From Pararhodonellum marinum (GTDB lineage Bacteria > Bacteroidota > Bacteroidia > Cytophagales > Cyclobacteriaceae), in assembly GCF_015354735.1 (NCBI RefSeq), contig NZ_JACEFJ010000007.1:62001-126000 (forward strand): a stretch of DNA of 64,000 nucleotides. Reading direction: 5' to 3'. Numbering within the stretch: the first letter of the stretch is position 1; every line of letters starts with the position of its first letter. The notes under the pieces were generated by a model that saw only the letters and a program-made list of their open reading frames with translations, was not told where the DNA came from and made no database searches. The position numbers were made by a program, and so were the translations under genes. Positions 24,663-34,142 of the stretch are shown in pieces.

Positions 24663-25658
24663 ATGTATGTAAAACGACATTATAGTTTTTGGATGACCAT
24701 ACGTTGGTCCAGAAAATCGCTTTATTACGGATTGATTTACTCTTCATTGGTCACCCTGATTTTCGAGTGGACCGATTTGGAATTTACCTTGCCTTGGGAA
24801 CCCATCAGTGTGATTGGTATTGCCGTTGCCTTTTATTTGGGTTTTAAAAACAACAGTTCCTATGACCGTACTTGGGAGGCCCGAAAAATCTGGGGAGCCA
24901 TTGTAAATGACAGCCGGACTTTTGCCACTGCAGTGCTGACCTTACTGAAAGAAAGTGAAGGAAAGGATAACTCCATGCTCAAAAAAGAACTTATCCGCAG
25001 ACACCTTGCCTGGCTCGTGGCACTTAAATATGTTTTGAGAAAAAAGCGGTCCTGGGAACACAATGAAGATCCGGAAAAACTGATTTTCGCGCCTTCTTTT
25101 TGTGAAGAATATAAAAATGGACTGGACGATGAAATCCTTCAGTATATCCCGGATTCAGAATATGCCTTTTACAAAACCAAAACCAATATTCCATCCCAAT
25201 TGCTTAAAAAACAGGCGGAAGCTATTCACCAATTGGAAAAGGATGGTTTAATCACGGATTACAAGCATGTTTGGCTGCATCAGATCATAGGGAAATTATA
25301 TGACAATCAAGGCATGTGTGAGCGGATCAAAAACTTCCCCCTACCCAGACAGTATGCCTCCACGGCATTGTGGATGAATTACGTATTTTGTGCCTTGATT
25401 CCATTTGGCCTGCTCAATATTTTTCAGACTTCCTCTGTGCTCCACACTTGGTTGACCATTCCATTTTCAGGACTGATCATCTGGATCTTCTTTTTGATGG
25501 ACAGGATCGGGGATTATTCGGAAAATCCCTTTGAAGCAGCCTACAATGACGTCCCCATTTCTTCGATTACAAGAGCCATTGAAATTGATTTAAGGGAAAT
25601 GATAGAGGACGAAGTGATCCCTGAACCTTACCCGGTAGAAAACGGATTTTTGATGTAG
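24663..25658 (+). CDS. bestrophin-family (UPF0187) anion channel
   Basis: A 331-residue inner-membrane protein. It has four main hydrophobic helices: about 20-40 and 42-60 (ISVIGIAVAFYLGFKNN), then two near 230-275 (MNYVFCALIPFGLL and LTIPFSGLIIWIFFLMDRIGDYSENPFE). The motif NNSSYDRTWEARKIWG after helix two and the DRIGDYSENPFE/ENDVP-like end are diagnostic of bestrophins, which form pentameric chloride or bicarbonate-permeable channels. It is monocistronic, and the downstream Kelch gene starts about 140 bp later. Confidence 0.93.
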   Translation: MYVKRHYSFWMTIRWSRKSLYYGLIYSSLVTLIFEWTDLEFTLPWEPISVIGIAVAFYLGFKNNSSYDRTWEARKIWGAIVNDSRTFATAVLTLLKESEGKDNSMLKKELIRRHLAWLVALKYVLRKKRSWEHNEDPEKLIFAPSFCEEYKNGLDDEILQYIPDSEYAFYKTKTNIPSQLLKKQAEAIHQLEKDGLITDYKHVWLHQIIGKLYDNQGMCERIKNFPLPRQYASTALWMNYVFCALIPFGLLNIFQTSSVLHTWLTIPFSGLIIWIFFLMDRIGDYSENPFEAAYNDVPISSITRAIEIDLREMIEDEVIPEPYPVENGFLM

Positions 25659-25797
25659 GAGGGTTTTGAGATGGTGGAAAAGGATGAAAAAATGTGGGCA
25701 GGAATCCAATCTTAGGGCATTAAATCCAACAGGTAATGTTTTTTACCCAAGAGATAAAATGATTACCTTTAGACCCAAACCTCAACCACCTCTTCTT

Positions 25798-26772
25798 ATG
25801 AAAACTGCTCTTTTCGTCCTCTTTTTATTGCTTTCATACACAGTTTCTGCTCAGGATGTTGGAGCCAATTGGATAAAACTGGAAGCGGCCAATGAGGCTG
25901 TACCCAGACATGAGAATTCTCTTGTCGAATGTGACGGGAAATTTTACGCATTGGGGGGCCGGGGGAATAGACCGATAGAAGCCTATGATCCAGCAACCAA
26001 TACATGGACTGTGCTAGCCGATAGCCCCATGGAGTTTCATCATTTTCAGGCCATATCCTTTGATCATGAGATTTATGTGATTGGCGCATTTACAGGAGGC
26101 TATCCACATGAAACCCCAATCCCTCATTTTTTGATATTTAATCCTGAAAACAACACCTGGAGGGAAGGACCGGAAATTCCTGAAAACAGGCGCAGAGGAT
26201 CCGCTGGTGTTTTTTCAAGAGGAGATAAAATTTACATGGTTTGTGGCATTATTGATGGCCATTGGAATGGTTTTGTTTCCTGGTTTGATGAATATGATAC
26301 CAAAACAGGAGCATGGAAAATTTTACCGGATGCACCAAGACCCAGGGACCACTTTTCCGCTTCCATGGTCGGTGATCGTGCCTACCTAGCCGGAGGTAGA
26401 ACTTCCCATGCTGAAATCGGAAAGGTCTTGGAACTGACCATTCCGGAAGTGGATTATTTTGATTTTGACTCCCATACATGGTCCACTGTAAAAACAGAAT
26501 TACCTACTCCCAGAGCTGGCACTTCTACCATCGGAACTGATCGTCATTTGCTGGTAATCAATGGGGAAAGTGGTACTCAGGAGCCTTCCCACTCAGAGGT
26601 AGAAGTTCTTGATACGATGGACGAAACATGGTCACGGCTACCAGATCTTAACCAAGGCCGACACGGAACCGGTGTCGTGCATTATAAAGGAAAGGTATAT
26701 GTGGCTGCTGGAAGTGCCAATCGAGGGGGTGGACCTGAATTGAATGACATGGAATGTTTGGAATGGGAATGA
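25798..26772 (+). CDS. secreted Kelch-repeat beta-propeller protein
   Basis: A 324-residue protein with a signal peptide (MKTALFVLFLLLSYTVSAQ) and about six Kelch blades, each with a GG or GxG doublet and a later W. Examples are YALGGRGNRPIEAYDPATNTW, YVIGAFTGGYPHETP, YMVCGIIDGHWNGFVSWFDEYD and YLAGGRTSHAEIGK. Kelch propellers bind proteins or sugars; galactose-oxidase-like catalysis is not supported because no copper ligands are evident. I used the ATG at 25798, since the frame upstream contains no signal peptide. Confidence 0.85.
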   Translation: MKTALFVLFLLLSYTVSAQDVGANWIKLEAANEAVPRHENSLVECDGKFYALGGRGNRPIEAYDPATNTWTVLADSPMEFHHFQAISFDHEIYVIGAFTGGYPHETPIPHFLIFNPENNTWREGPEIPENRRRGSAGVFSRGDKIYMVCGIIDGHWNGFVSWFDEYDTKTGAWKILPDAPRPRDHFSASMVGDRAYLAGGRTSHAEIGKVLELTIPEVDYFDFDSHTWSTVKTELPTPRAGTSTIGTDRHLLVINGESGTQEPSHSEVEVLDTMDETWSRLPDLNQGRHGTGVVHYKGKVYVAAGSANRGGGPELNDMECLEWE

Positions 26773-26872
26773 GGTTTATGTCAATTTTGTTTTAGTTTTC
26801 ACCAATTCTATCGGTTTTTTTGAGAGAATTTTTATAGGTTATGCCTTGTTTACCTTTCGATTGATTCCTGTT

Positions 26873-29242
26873 TTATTCACTTTTTAAGGTAGTGGCGGGA
26901 TTGATCTGTGCTGCTTTTAGGGCCTGCAAGGTGACCGTCAAATACGCAATGGATAGGATAATGGTGGCTGCTACGGGAATAAACCACCACTCAAATTCTA
27001 TTCTAAAGGCATAACCTGCCAACCAATCCTGCATAAACCAATAGGCCAGACCGGAACCAACCAAAATGGAAAGAGCTACTATGGCGATAAATTCTTTGTT
27101 GATTACATGAAGAATGGATAAAGTAGAAGCACCCAATACCTTTCGAATGCCAATCTCTTTCGTTTTTTGCTCTGCAATGTGTGCTGATAATCCCAACAAA
27201 CCCAGACATGAAATCAATATGGTGAGGATACTGAAATATTTCGCAAGCTCACGGACCTTCACATCCTCTTTGTACATCTTGGCATAGTTTTCATCCATAA
27301 AAGCATATTGAAATGGAAAATCAGGATTGATCTCCTCCGCCACACCCCGGATAAATGCGATGGTTTCCTGGATATCACCTGTTCCTACCTTGATGTAAGA
27401 ATTACCGGCAAAGGTTGGTTCCAGCAAGATGATAACCGGCTCCATCACCTGGTGAAAACTCTGGAAATGAAAATCATTCAATACCCCAGTAATCAGGCGC
27501 TCTTCCTCATGAAGGACAAATGATACCGCTTCAGGGTTATCCTGCGTAATCAAGTCATAGGCGCGCTTATTGATAATGGCACCCTGAACAGAATCCGCTC
27601 CCTTTTCTGGGGAGAAATCCTCTCCTTTATAAAAAGTCATGCCCAAAGTTTCCACAAAGTCATAATCCACCCGCATGATTTCGAATAAGGCTGAGAAATC
27701 AGGATCTTTACCTTCCCAATTTACCCCGCCGGTGTTGGAATTTCTACCCAATAAAGAATGGGTAGACCGACTCATAGAAAGCACCTTCGGGTTTTGAACC
27801 AGCCTGTTTTTGAATACCTCGTAATTGTCTTGCAACTTCCCTTCCAACTGAATAACCAGCAATTGATCTTTTTCATAACCAAGATTTTGGTTGAGCGCAA
27901 AATTGATCTGCTGATACACCACCACTGTGGATACAATCAGGATGGTGGCAAGGATAAACTGAAAGGTAACCAGACCTTTTCTGGCCAATACCACGCCTTT
28001 TCCCGATTTGTTGTAACTCCTGAATACGGACACTACCTTGGTTGCAGACAAGTAAAAAGCAGGATAACTGCCAGCTACCAATCCAGTGAATACCAAAACC
28101 CCAACCAATTGAAGCCAAAAGTTCCACTCGCCATAAGGGACCACCATACTTTTTCCCGTAAGGGTATTGAAAACGGGTAAAGTCAATTGAACCAATACTA
28201 GGGCAAAGAAACAGGCGAAAAAGGTCAATAACAGTGATTCAATAAGAAATTGATTGATCAATGCTCCTTTTTCCGCCCCTACCGCTTTCCTTACGCCCAC
28301 TTCCTTGGCCCGCTTTTGGGATTTGGCAGTAGAAAGGTTCATGAAATTGATACAGGCAATGATGAGCACAAAAAGCCCTATGATGGAAAAAAGTTTGACA
28401 TACTCAATCCTTCCACCCTGCTGAAGACCATCTGTGAATTTTCCTCGGAGATACAGCGCTGTTTTGGGATAAGCGAACATTTTGATATGACTGCCCTCAT
28501 TCCTTTCCTGGATAAAATCTTCGATTTGAGCTGAGAATTGCTCCCAGTCAGCTTCTTTGTTCAACTTCACAATGGTGCTGGGACCATTGTTGCCCCAATG
28601 TTTAAGCCAGGAATTGTAAGGTTTATCGAACATGAACTGATAAGGAAGAATGTATTCGAACTCCGTGCTTACATCCTTTGGAAAAGGAGCAAGTACCGCT
28701 TGCACGATAAAAGAACTTTCCACATCCGTTTCCTTCATGACCACCGTTTCGCCGATCACATCCGTTTTTCCAAAAAGCTTAACTGCTGCACTTGCGGTAA
28801 GCACCATATTGGAAATGTCTTTCAATGTTTTATCCCGATCCCCATGGAGGATTTCATATTGCATAATATGCAGATAGTCTTCCCCTGCGTAAAAACCGTT
28901 TAGTCTTACATGGTTTTCCTCAAAGGCGAAAAGGTTACTTTCTATCCAGGCATAGGTAGCCGCTCTTTCTACTTCTGGATATACCTCCTTGAGTTCATTG
29001 GCAAGAATCCCAGGTGTGGACGTGGTAGTAAATACTTCAGCACCATACCGTTGGTGTTCCATGATTTGATAAACGGATTCTATTTCAGCAAAATCCTTGT
29101 CGGTATTCATTTCAGACCTGACCCAAAGGCCAATGGAAATGGCGGCCCAAAGTCCTAAAGCCAAACCAAACAGGTTGATAAAAAAGGTCAGCTTGTGCTT
29201 GGCAAAGCCACGGATTGCGATTTTGAGGTAGTTGAGGTACAT
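26873..29242 (-). CDS. MacB/FtsX-type ABC transporter permease (789 aa), next to MacAB-type genes
   Basis: A complete permease beginning MYLNYLKIAIRGFAKHKLTF, with the same domain order as its paralogues: helix, MacB core, FtsX (KRAKEVGVRKAVGAEKGAL near residue 310), second core, FtsX (EQKTKEIGIRKVLGASTLSI near residue 695). Downstream helices end PATTLKSE. It follows the ATPase gene (start 30159) and the adaptor gene (start 32310) in the same orientation, so these three form the functional MacAB/ABC efflux set. The gap before it (29243-29460) carries a 9-bp tandem tract. Confidence 0.93.
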   Translation of the reverse strand: MYLNYLKIAIRGFAKHKLTFFINLFGLALGLWAAISIGLWVRSEMNTDKDFAEIESVYQIMEHQRYGAEVFTTTSTPGILANELKEVYPEVERAATYAWIESNLFAFEENHVRLNGFYAGEDYLHIMQYEILHGDRDKTLKDISNMVLTASAAVKLFGKTDVIGETVVMKETDVESSFIVQAVLAPFPKDVSTEFEYILPYQFMFDKPYNSWLKHWGNNGPSTIVKLNKEADWEQFSAQIEDFIQERNEGSHIKMFAYPKTALYLRGKFTDGLQQGGRIEYVKLFSIIGLFVLIIACINFMNLSTAKSQKRAKEVGVRKAVGAEKGALINQFLIESLLLTFFACFFALVLVQLTLPVFNTLTGKSMVVPYGEWNFWLQLVGVLVFTGLVAGSYPAFYLSATKVVSVFRSYNKSGKGVVLARKGLVTFQFILATILIVSTVVVYQQINFALNQNLGYEKDQLLVIQLEGKLQDNYEVFKNRLVQNPKVLSMSRSTHSLLGRNSNTGGVNWEGKDPDFSALFEIMRVDYDFVETLGMTFYKGEDFSPEKGADSVQGAIINKRAYDLITQDNPEAVSFVLHEEERLITGVLNDFHFQSFHQVMEPVIILLEPTFAGNSYIKVGTGDIQETIAFIRGVAEEINPDFPFQYAFMDENYAKMYKEDVKVRELAKYFSILTILISCLGLLGLSAHIAEQKTKEIGIRKVLGASTLSILHVINKEFIAIVALSILVGSGLAYWFMQDWLAGYAFRIEFEWWFIPVAATIILSIAYLTVTLQALKAAQINPATTLKSE

Positions 29243-29310
29243 GGTGGGAAGTTGGGAAGTTGGAAGTTGGGAAGTTGGAAGTTGAGAAGTTTGCAGTTGG
29301 AAGTTAGGAA
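29243..29310. repeat. tandem GGAAGTTGG-type tract
   Basis: Imperfect 8-10 bp units (GGGAAGTTGGAAGTT...) run for about 68 bp just upstream of the permease start. Similar tracts occur at 31010-31056 (opposite sense) and, with GGAAGTCCGAAG units, at about 30239-30265. The tracts are probably slippage-prone spacers rather than a protein-binding array. Confidence 0.7.
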
Positions 29311-29460
29311 GTTGAGGAGGATTAATCTTTTTTTTGACGCTTGATTTTAGGTGGTTTCGGAAAGCTACATTACTTCATAAGAGTGCCTTCTGATACAAGG
29401 TATTAAAGGACTCCAGAGTTTACTGCTTCCCTTCCTCCATACTTCCATACTTCCCTACTT

Positions 29461-30159
29461 CTAAATGTGAAACTGTTCTTTGATGTTTTCGGTGACCACT
29501 TTACCGTCAAACAGATTGATGATTCGATGGGCATAATTGGCATCATGAGGGGAGTGTGTAACCATTACAATGGTGGTTCCTTCATTGTTAAGTTCCTCTA
29601 AAAGTCGCATGACTTCTTCTCCATTGGCAGAGTCCAAGTTACCGGTAGGTTCATCGGCAAGGATTACAGAGGGCTTGGCTACAATCGCTCTTGCAATGGC
29701 TACCCTTTGCTGTTGTCCACCTGACAATTGCTGCGGAAAATGGTCTTTTCTGTGCATGATGTTCATTCTGGTCAAGACCTCTTCTACCCTTCTTCTCCTT
29801 TCATCTGAGGGTACCTTTAAGTAGAGCAATGGAAGCTCCACATTCTCAAAGCAGGTTAGTTCATCAATCAGGTTGAAGCTCTGAAAAACAAAGCCTATGT
29901 TCCCTTTTCGTAACTGTGAACGCTGTCTTTCCGAGAATTTGGCCACTTCTTTTTCCAAAAAGTGATACTCCCCCTCATCGGGATTGTCCAACAAACCCAG
30001 AATATTGAGCAGGGTGGATTTGCCACAGCCTGACGGCCCCATAATGGCCACAAATTCTCCTTTTTTGATCTCGATATTGATTTCGTCAAGTGCTGTGGTT
30101 TCCACTTCCTCCGTGGTGTACAGTTTCTTCAAATTGACAGTTTTGATGGTGTTTTGCAT
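29461..30159 (-). CDS. ABC transporter ATPase, LolD/MacB type
   Basis: A 232-residue nucleotide-binding subunit with Walker A GPSGCGKST (about residues 41-49), Q-loop FVFQSFNLIDE, signature LSGGQQQRVAIARAI (about 142-156), Walker B VILADEPTGNLDS and the switch histidine in VMVTHSP. The GNLDS and Q-loop phrases are typical of the LolD/MacB/FtsE branch that partners FtsX-type permeases. The permease gene 26873-29242 follows. As the only ATPase of this branch in the window, it may energise several of the solitary permeases (inference). Confidence 0.96.
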   Translation of the reverse strand: MQNTIKTVNLKKLYTTEEVETTALDEINIEIKKGEFVAIMGPSGCGKSTLLNILGLLDNPDEGEYHFLEKEVAKFSERQRSQLRKGNIGFVFQSFNLIDELTCFENVELPLLYLKVPSDERRRRVEEVLTRMNIMHRKDHFPQQLSGGQQQRVAIARAIVAKPSVILADEPTGNLDSANGEEVMRLLEELNNEGTTIVMVTHSPHDANYAHRIINLFDGKVVTENIKEQFHI

Positions 30160-30487
30160 GGGATGGATGTTTGTATTGAGGTAGTTAAGTTGTTTTGTTT
30201 AATAAGATGCTGATTTTTGTATTGAGGTTGCTTTATGTCGGAAGTCCGAAGTGGGAAGTCCGAAGTCTGCCATAAGGAATTGATAAATATTTATTATGGT
30301 TATCTACTTTTTTGCCAGTGACCCAATATTTTCTTCATACGGGCTTGAAGTCCGAAGGTGGAAGTTCCCCATCTGTAATCGGGCAGGGATGTGCCGGACA
30401 TTTCGGTTTCCTGGTGAATATTATATTGAATTACCATTTTAAAGGCATCATTGCGTACATACATAGTAATTATTCAAATACATTCGT
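30160..30487. other. gene-free gap between ATPase and four-helix-bundle genes
   Basis: No coding frame. It contains repeated GGAAGTCCGAAG units (about 30239-30265 and near 30348) similar to the tandem tracts flanking the neighbouring genes. I see nothing else. Confidence 0.6.
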
Positions 30488-30856
30488 TTAAAGCGTATTT
30501 TTTATTTTTAATTTTGATCGAAATGAGGCCATCATATTCATCATATTATAGGCTTCATTATAATTGGATTCAAATTCTTCATAAGTAATATATCCTCGTC
30601 GTTGTGCTTTATAGAGACAAGTAACTACTTCAGCTAGAGATCTCATTGCATACCCCATGAATCTATGGAACTCAGGGTTGGATTGACCAGTTGCGCCTTC
30701 TGCTATATTCAGAGCGATTGAATCAGATGCTCTTCTTAGTTGTGAAACCAGATTAAACAGCTCGTCTTTAGGAAAATTTTTGGTTTCATGAAACAACACT
30801 TCTCCAAAATCCATGGCCTTCTGCCAAATGGTCAGTTTTTCAAATTTAAATTTCAT
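30488..30856 (-). CDS. four-helix-bundle protein (23S rRNA intervening-sequence protein family)
   Basis: A 122-residue all-helical protein. FEKLTIWQKAMDFGEVLFHE and the hallmark block LVSQLRRASDSIALNIAEGATGQSNPEF, followed by RFMGYAMRSLAEVVTCLYKA, identify the S23/IVP four-helix-bundle family. Members were first found inside bacterial 23S rRNA insertions and also occur as dispersed single genes; their cell role is unclear. The gene interrupts the otherwise usual adaptor-ATPase-permease order and is bordered on both sides by tandem-repeat tracts, which suggests that it was inserted. Confidence 0.93.
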   Translation of the reverse strand: MKFKFEKLTIWQKAMDFGEVLFHETKNFPKDELFNLVSQLRRASDSIALNIAEGATGQSNPEFHRFMGYAMRSLAEVVTCLYKAQRRGYITYEEFESNYNEAYNMMNMMASFRSKLKIKNTL

Positions 30857-31009
30857 GTTTTCTATGGTTTACATTGTAAATAGATTTAAACCTAATTTAC
30901 TAAAACCACTTTTATGAAAATATAACTAAGTTTAACTTAATATTTTTATTTCAAGGATAACTTATCATCAAATAAAATCCATAAACAAATTGCTGGTTGA
31001 ACTGAAACA

Positions 31010-31056
31010 CTTCCAACTTCCAACTCCCCACTTCCAACTTCCAACTTCCAACTTCC
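31010..31056. repeat. tandem CTTCCAACT-type tract
   Basis: Repeated ACTTCCAACTTCC units (reverse sense of the tract at 29243-29310) just downstream of the adaptor gene's stop. Together they bracket the ATPase and four-helix-bundle genes. Confidence 0.7.
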
Positions 31057-31059
31057 CAC

Positions 31060-32310
31060 TCATTTCAAATTCAACACCTCATTCTTCCCGAAATTCTCGT
31101 AGCCACTGACGATTACTTTTTCGCCCTCGCTCAAGCCATCGATTACCTCATAGAATTCTGGGTTTTTTCTTCCTAAACGGATATCCCGCCGTTCTGCTTT
31201 GCCGGATTGTTGGTTGACTACAAAAACCCAGTTGCCTCCGGTGTCCTTGTAAAATCCGCCCGTGGGGAGCAATACTGCCTGCTCACTTTCACCCAGTTCC
31301 AGCCTGATTCTGACAGTTTGTCCTCTTCGGATGCCGCTCGGCACTTCATCAGTGAAAATCATGTCTACTTCAAACCTACCCCCTGTGACATTGGGGTAAA
31401 TCTTGGCTATTTCCAATTCATAACTTCCTCCAGCTATGGAGAAGGTACCTTTCAATCCTGTATATACCCTGGGTAGATAAAGTTCATCGATGGGGACTCT
31501 CACTTTGAATTTGTCCAAGATATCGATCTGCCCGTACCGTTGTCCAGCACTGATAGACTGGCCCACTTCAATTTGTTCTGTGGACAATTGCCCTGTAATT
31601 GGGGCCCTAACTACCAGATTGTCCAGAATATGGCCTACCCCAAATAAAGACTGGTTCATCCGGTTTTCTGATTCCTGCAGCTGCCTTTTTTGGCTGACCC
31701 TAGATATGGAATCACTTCTGTAGGCCTCATAGGTCAAAGCCCTTCTTTTCACATTATAATCGTACTGCTCCCTGACCTCTTCCAGTTCGCGGTCAGAGAT
31801 GAGCTTTTTGCTGTGCAAATCCCTGAATCGCTCATATTGAGGCTTTAGCAAACTGATTTGATAATCAATCTCCGCCAATTGACCTTGCTGATTGAGGTCA
31901 TTTTGGTCAAGTTGGAGCCTAACCTGTCTTAGGTTATTGATTTGAAAATACAAACTGGCTTCTCTCTCCATTACTTCCAGCTGAAGGTTGGAGTTGTTAA
32001 GGATCAAAATGGTGTCACCGGCTTTTACCATCGCGCCAGACTCCCGTACGATCTGTTGGATATTGCCTCTTTCCAATGCATCCAGGAAAAAAACTTCGCC
32101 GGGTTCTATGCTACCGCTCACAGGTATATAATCTGTAAACTCACCTGTCTTGACAGTGGCAATGGTCACACGCTCCATGTTTACATTCATGGTAGACCTG
32201 GAATCTGCAAACACCAATTGGTAAACTACAAAACTCACCAATAGTACCCCTCCGGTAATCATGGCAATAAATTTAGGCGTCCAAGTCTTTTTCTCTAATT
32301 TTCGATCCAT
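31060..32310 (-). CDS. membrane-fusion (periplasmic adaptor) protein, MacA/HlyD-like
   Basis: A 416-residue protein with an N-terminal anchor helix (about 14-32). A beta-barrel/lipoyl segment follows (FFLDALERGNIQQIVRESG), then a long coiled coil (about 105-200: QINNLRQVRLQLDQNDLNQQ, SKKLISDRELEEVREQYDYN), the second lipoyl half VVRAPITGQLSTEQIEVGQS, and the barrel domain. It should link the inner-membrane ABC permease to an outer-membrane channel, as in MacAB-TolC; no TolC gene is adjacent. It starts divergently from the NtrC-type regulator gene at 32754, with 443 bp between them. Confidence 0.93.
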   Translation of the reverse strand: MDRKLEKKTWTPKFIAMITGGVLLVSFVVYQLVFADSRSTMNVNMERVTIATVKTGEFTDYIPVSGSIEPGEVFFLDALERGNIQQIVRESGAMVKAGDTILILNNSNLQLEVMEREASLYFQINNLRQVRLQLDQNDLNQQGQLAEIDYQISLLKPQYERFRDLHSKKLISDRELEEVREQYDYNVKRRALTYEAYRSDSISRVSQKRQLQESENRMNQSLFGVGHILDNLVVRAPITGQLSTEQIEVGQSISAGQRYGQIDILDKFKVRVPIDELYLPRVYTGLKGTFSIAGGSYELEIAKIYPNVTGGRFEVDMIFTDEVPSGIRRGQTVRIRLELGESEQAVLLPTGGFYKDTGGNWVFVVNQQSGKAERRDIRLGRKNPEFYEVIDGLSEGEKVIVSGYENFGKNEVLNLK

Positions 32311-32344
32311 TGTATTCAGCTGATTTTTTCAGTCATTTCCTTAA

Positions 32345-32361
32345 TGCCAATTAATATGCCA
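32345..32361 (-). promoter_or_regulatory. weak sigma-54-like site upstream of the adaptor gene
   Basis: On the minus strand TGGCATATTAATTGGCA (32361-32345) has the -24 GG and a TTG at the -12 position, but the invariant C is one base late (GG then GC at 11-bp spacing). It is only a candidate. The rest of the divergent region 32311-32753 shows no other recognisable site, so direct control of the adaptor by the neighbouring activator remains open. Confidence 0.3.
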
Positions 32362-32753
32362 TCAAAAAATAGCGCTAAATCAAGCCGATTGGCCTTATGT
32401 CTTGCTTTCCTCATTTAATTTTCGAACATTTTTGTCCGTCAGCGACCAAAATTGTAATTTCATGGACAATATGCTCTTCCATGTTTTGATACACAAAAAG
32501 TCTAAAATGGGTCAAATCAAAAGATATGACCGTTTTTGGGAAAATTTTGCCCATATGTATCAAATCGGTACAGCTTTTGGCATTTGTCCAATAACAGCAT
32601 AGGAAATTATGAGTACACTTAGCCAAAAGTATTCCAATTGAACAGACACGCGTTTGGAAGCAAGGCTCCAATTTCCTTCAAGTAAAAAAAGACACCAAGT
32701 TGGCAATTGAAAATAGTAAATGCTGGAAAAACTTAACTACATAATACCCTTTT

Positions 32754-34142
32754 ATGAAAGAACTCAAACCAGGAAAAATCCTAATTGTTGACGACAATGA
32801 AGATCTGCTCAAAGCAGCAAAAATTTTTTTAAAAAGGCATTTTGGTCAGGTAGATACTGAAATAAATCCAGACTTGCTACCTATTTTGATAGTCAATGAA
32901 CAGTATGATGTCATCATGTTGGACATGAATTTCACCAAAGATGTAAGCAGTGGGCAGGAAGGTTTTTATTGGTTGGACCGGATTTTGGAATTGGATTCAT
33001 CAGCTGTAGTGGTGCTGATTACAGCCTATGGAGATGTGAATACTGCGGTAAGAGCGATAAAAGAAGGTGCCACCGATTTTGTGCTTAAACCCTGGGAAAA
33101 TGAGAAACTCCTGGCCACCATCAATGCTTCGCTTCAATTGAGGCAGACCAAACTTGAGGTCCATCAACTTAAAAACCAGCAACAACAAATTTATCAAGAC
33201 ATAGACAGTAAGTTTAAGGATATCATAGGTCAAAGTGCCGGGATGATCAAGGTTTTTGAAACCATAGAAAGAGTGGCCGGCACGGATGCCAATGTGTTGA
33301 TTCTCGGAGAAAACGGAACAGGGAAAGAGTTGATTGCCCGGGCCATCCACAGAAATTCCCGAAGGCACAGGGAGGCATTTGTAGGGGTTGACTTGGGATC
33401 CATCACATCCACGCTATTTGAAAGTGAGCTTTTCGGGCACAAAAAAGGCTCATTTACTGATGCCAAGGAAGACCGGACAGGCAGGTTTGAACAGGCGAAT
33501 AAAGGCACCCTTTTTCTGGATGAAATCGGAAACCTGCCATTGGCGCTTCAGGCCAAATTACTGGCCGCTTTACAAAACAGGGAAGTGACCCGAGTTGGGG
33601 CCAATAAAGCCACACCGGTAAATATCCGGCTGATCTCTGCCACCAACATGCCCATCCATAACATGGTCTATGACAATTCTTTCCGACAGGATTTACTTTA
33701 CAGGATCAATACCATAGAAATCACCTTGCCGGCATTGCGCGAAAGGTTGGATGATATTCCGCATTTAGCAAATCATTTTATTGAGGTATATGCCAAAAAA
33801 TACAACAAGGATATTCGTAAGGCTGGAGAAGGGTTGATCAAACGCATGCAGAAATACCACTGGCCGGGCAACATCAGGGAATTGCAGCATAGCATAGAAA
33901 GGGCAGTGATCATGACCAACCACAGTGTTTTACAGCCAGAAGATCTTTTTATTCAAAAGCAATTGGCTCCCGAAAAACAGGAAGAAATGGTTAGTTTGGA
34001 TCACTTAAATATTGAGGATGTTGAAAAAATCCTGATCCGGAAAGCTCTGCAAAAACACAATGGCCACATTACTCGTGCGGCTGAGGAATTGGGTTTGACC
34101 CGTTCGTCATTGTATAGAAGACTGGAGCGGTATGGGCTTTAA
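32754..34142 (+). CDS. sigma-54-dependent response regulator, NtrC family
   Basis: A 462-residue regulator. The receiver domain (1-120) has acidic residues DDNED and phospho-acceptor Asp57 (YDVIMLDMNF). The AAA+ domain (about 155-385) has Walker A GENGTGKE (185-192), the sigma-54-contact loop KKGSFTDAKEDR, Walker B LFLDEIGN and an arginine-finger-like region. A Fis-type helix-turn-helix (about 430-462) ends LGLTRSSLYRRLERYGL. The contact loop reads GSFTDA instead of GAFTGA, a variation I associate with Bacteroidota members. It should activate sigma-54 promoters after phosphorylation by the histidine kinase at 34132. The two genes overlap by 11 bp. Confidence 0.95.
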   Translation: MKELKPGKILIVDDNEDLLKAAKIFLKRHFGQVDTEINPDLLPILIVNEQYDVIMLDMNFTKDVSSGQEGFYWLDRILELDSSAVVVLITAYGDVNTAVRAIKEGATDFVLKPWENEKLLATINASLQLRQTKLEVHQLKNQQQQIYQDIDSKFKDIIGQSAGMIKVFETIERVAGTDANVLILGENGTGKELIARAIHRNSRRHREAFVGVDLGSITSTLFESELFGHKKGSFTDAKEDRTGRFEQANKGTLFLDEIGNLPLALQAKLLAALQNREVTRVGANKATPVNIRLISATNMPIHNMVYDNSFRQDLLYRINTIEITLPALRERLDDIPHLANHFIEVYAKKYNKDIRKAGEGLIKRMQKYHWPGNIRELQHSIERAVIMTNHSVLQPEDLFIQKQLAPEKQEEMVSLDHLNIEDVEKILIRKALQKHNGHITRAAEELGLTRSSLYRRLERYGL

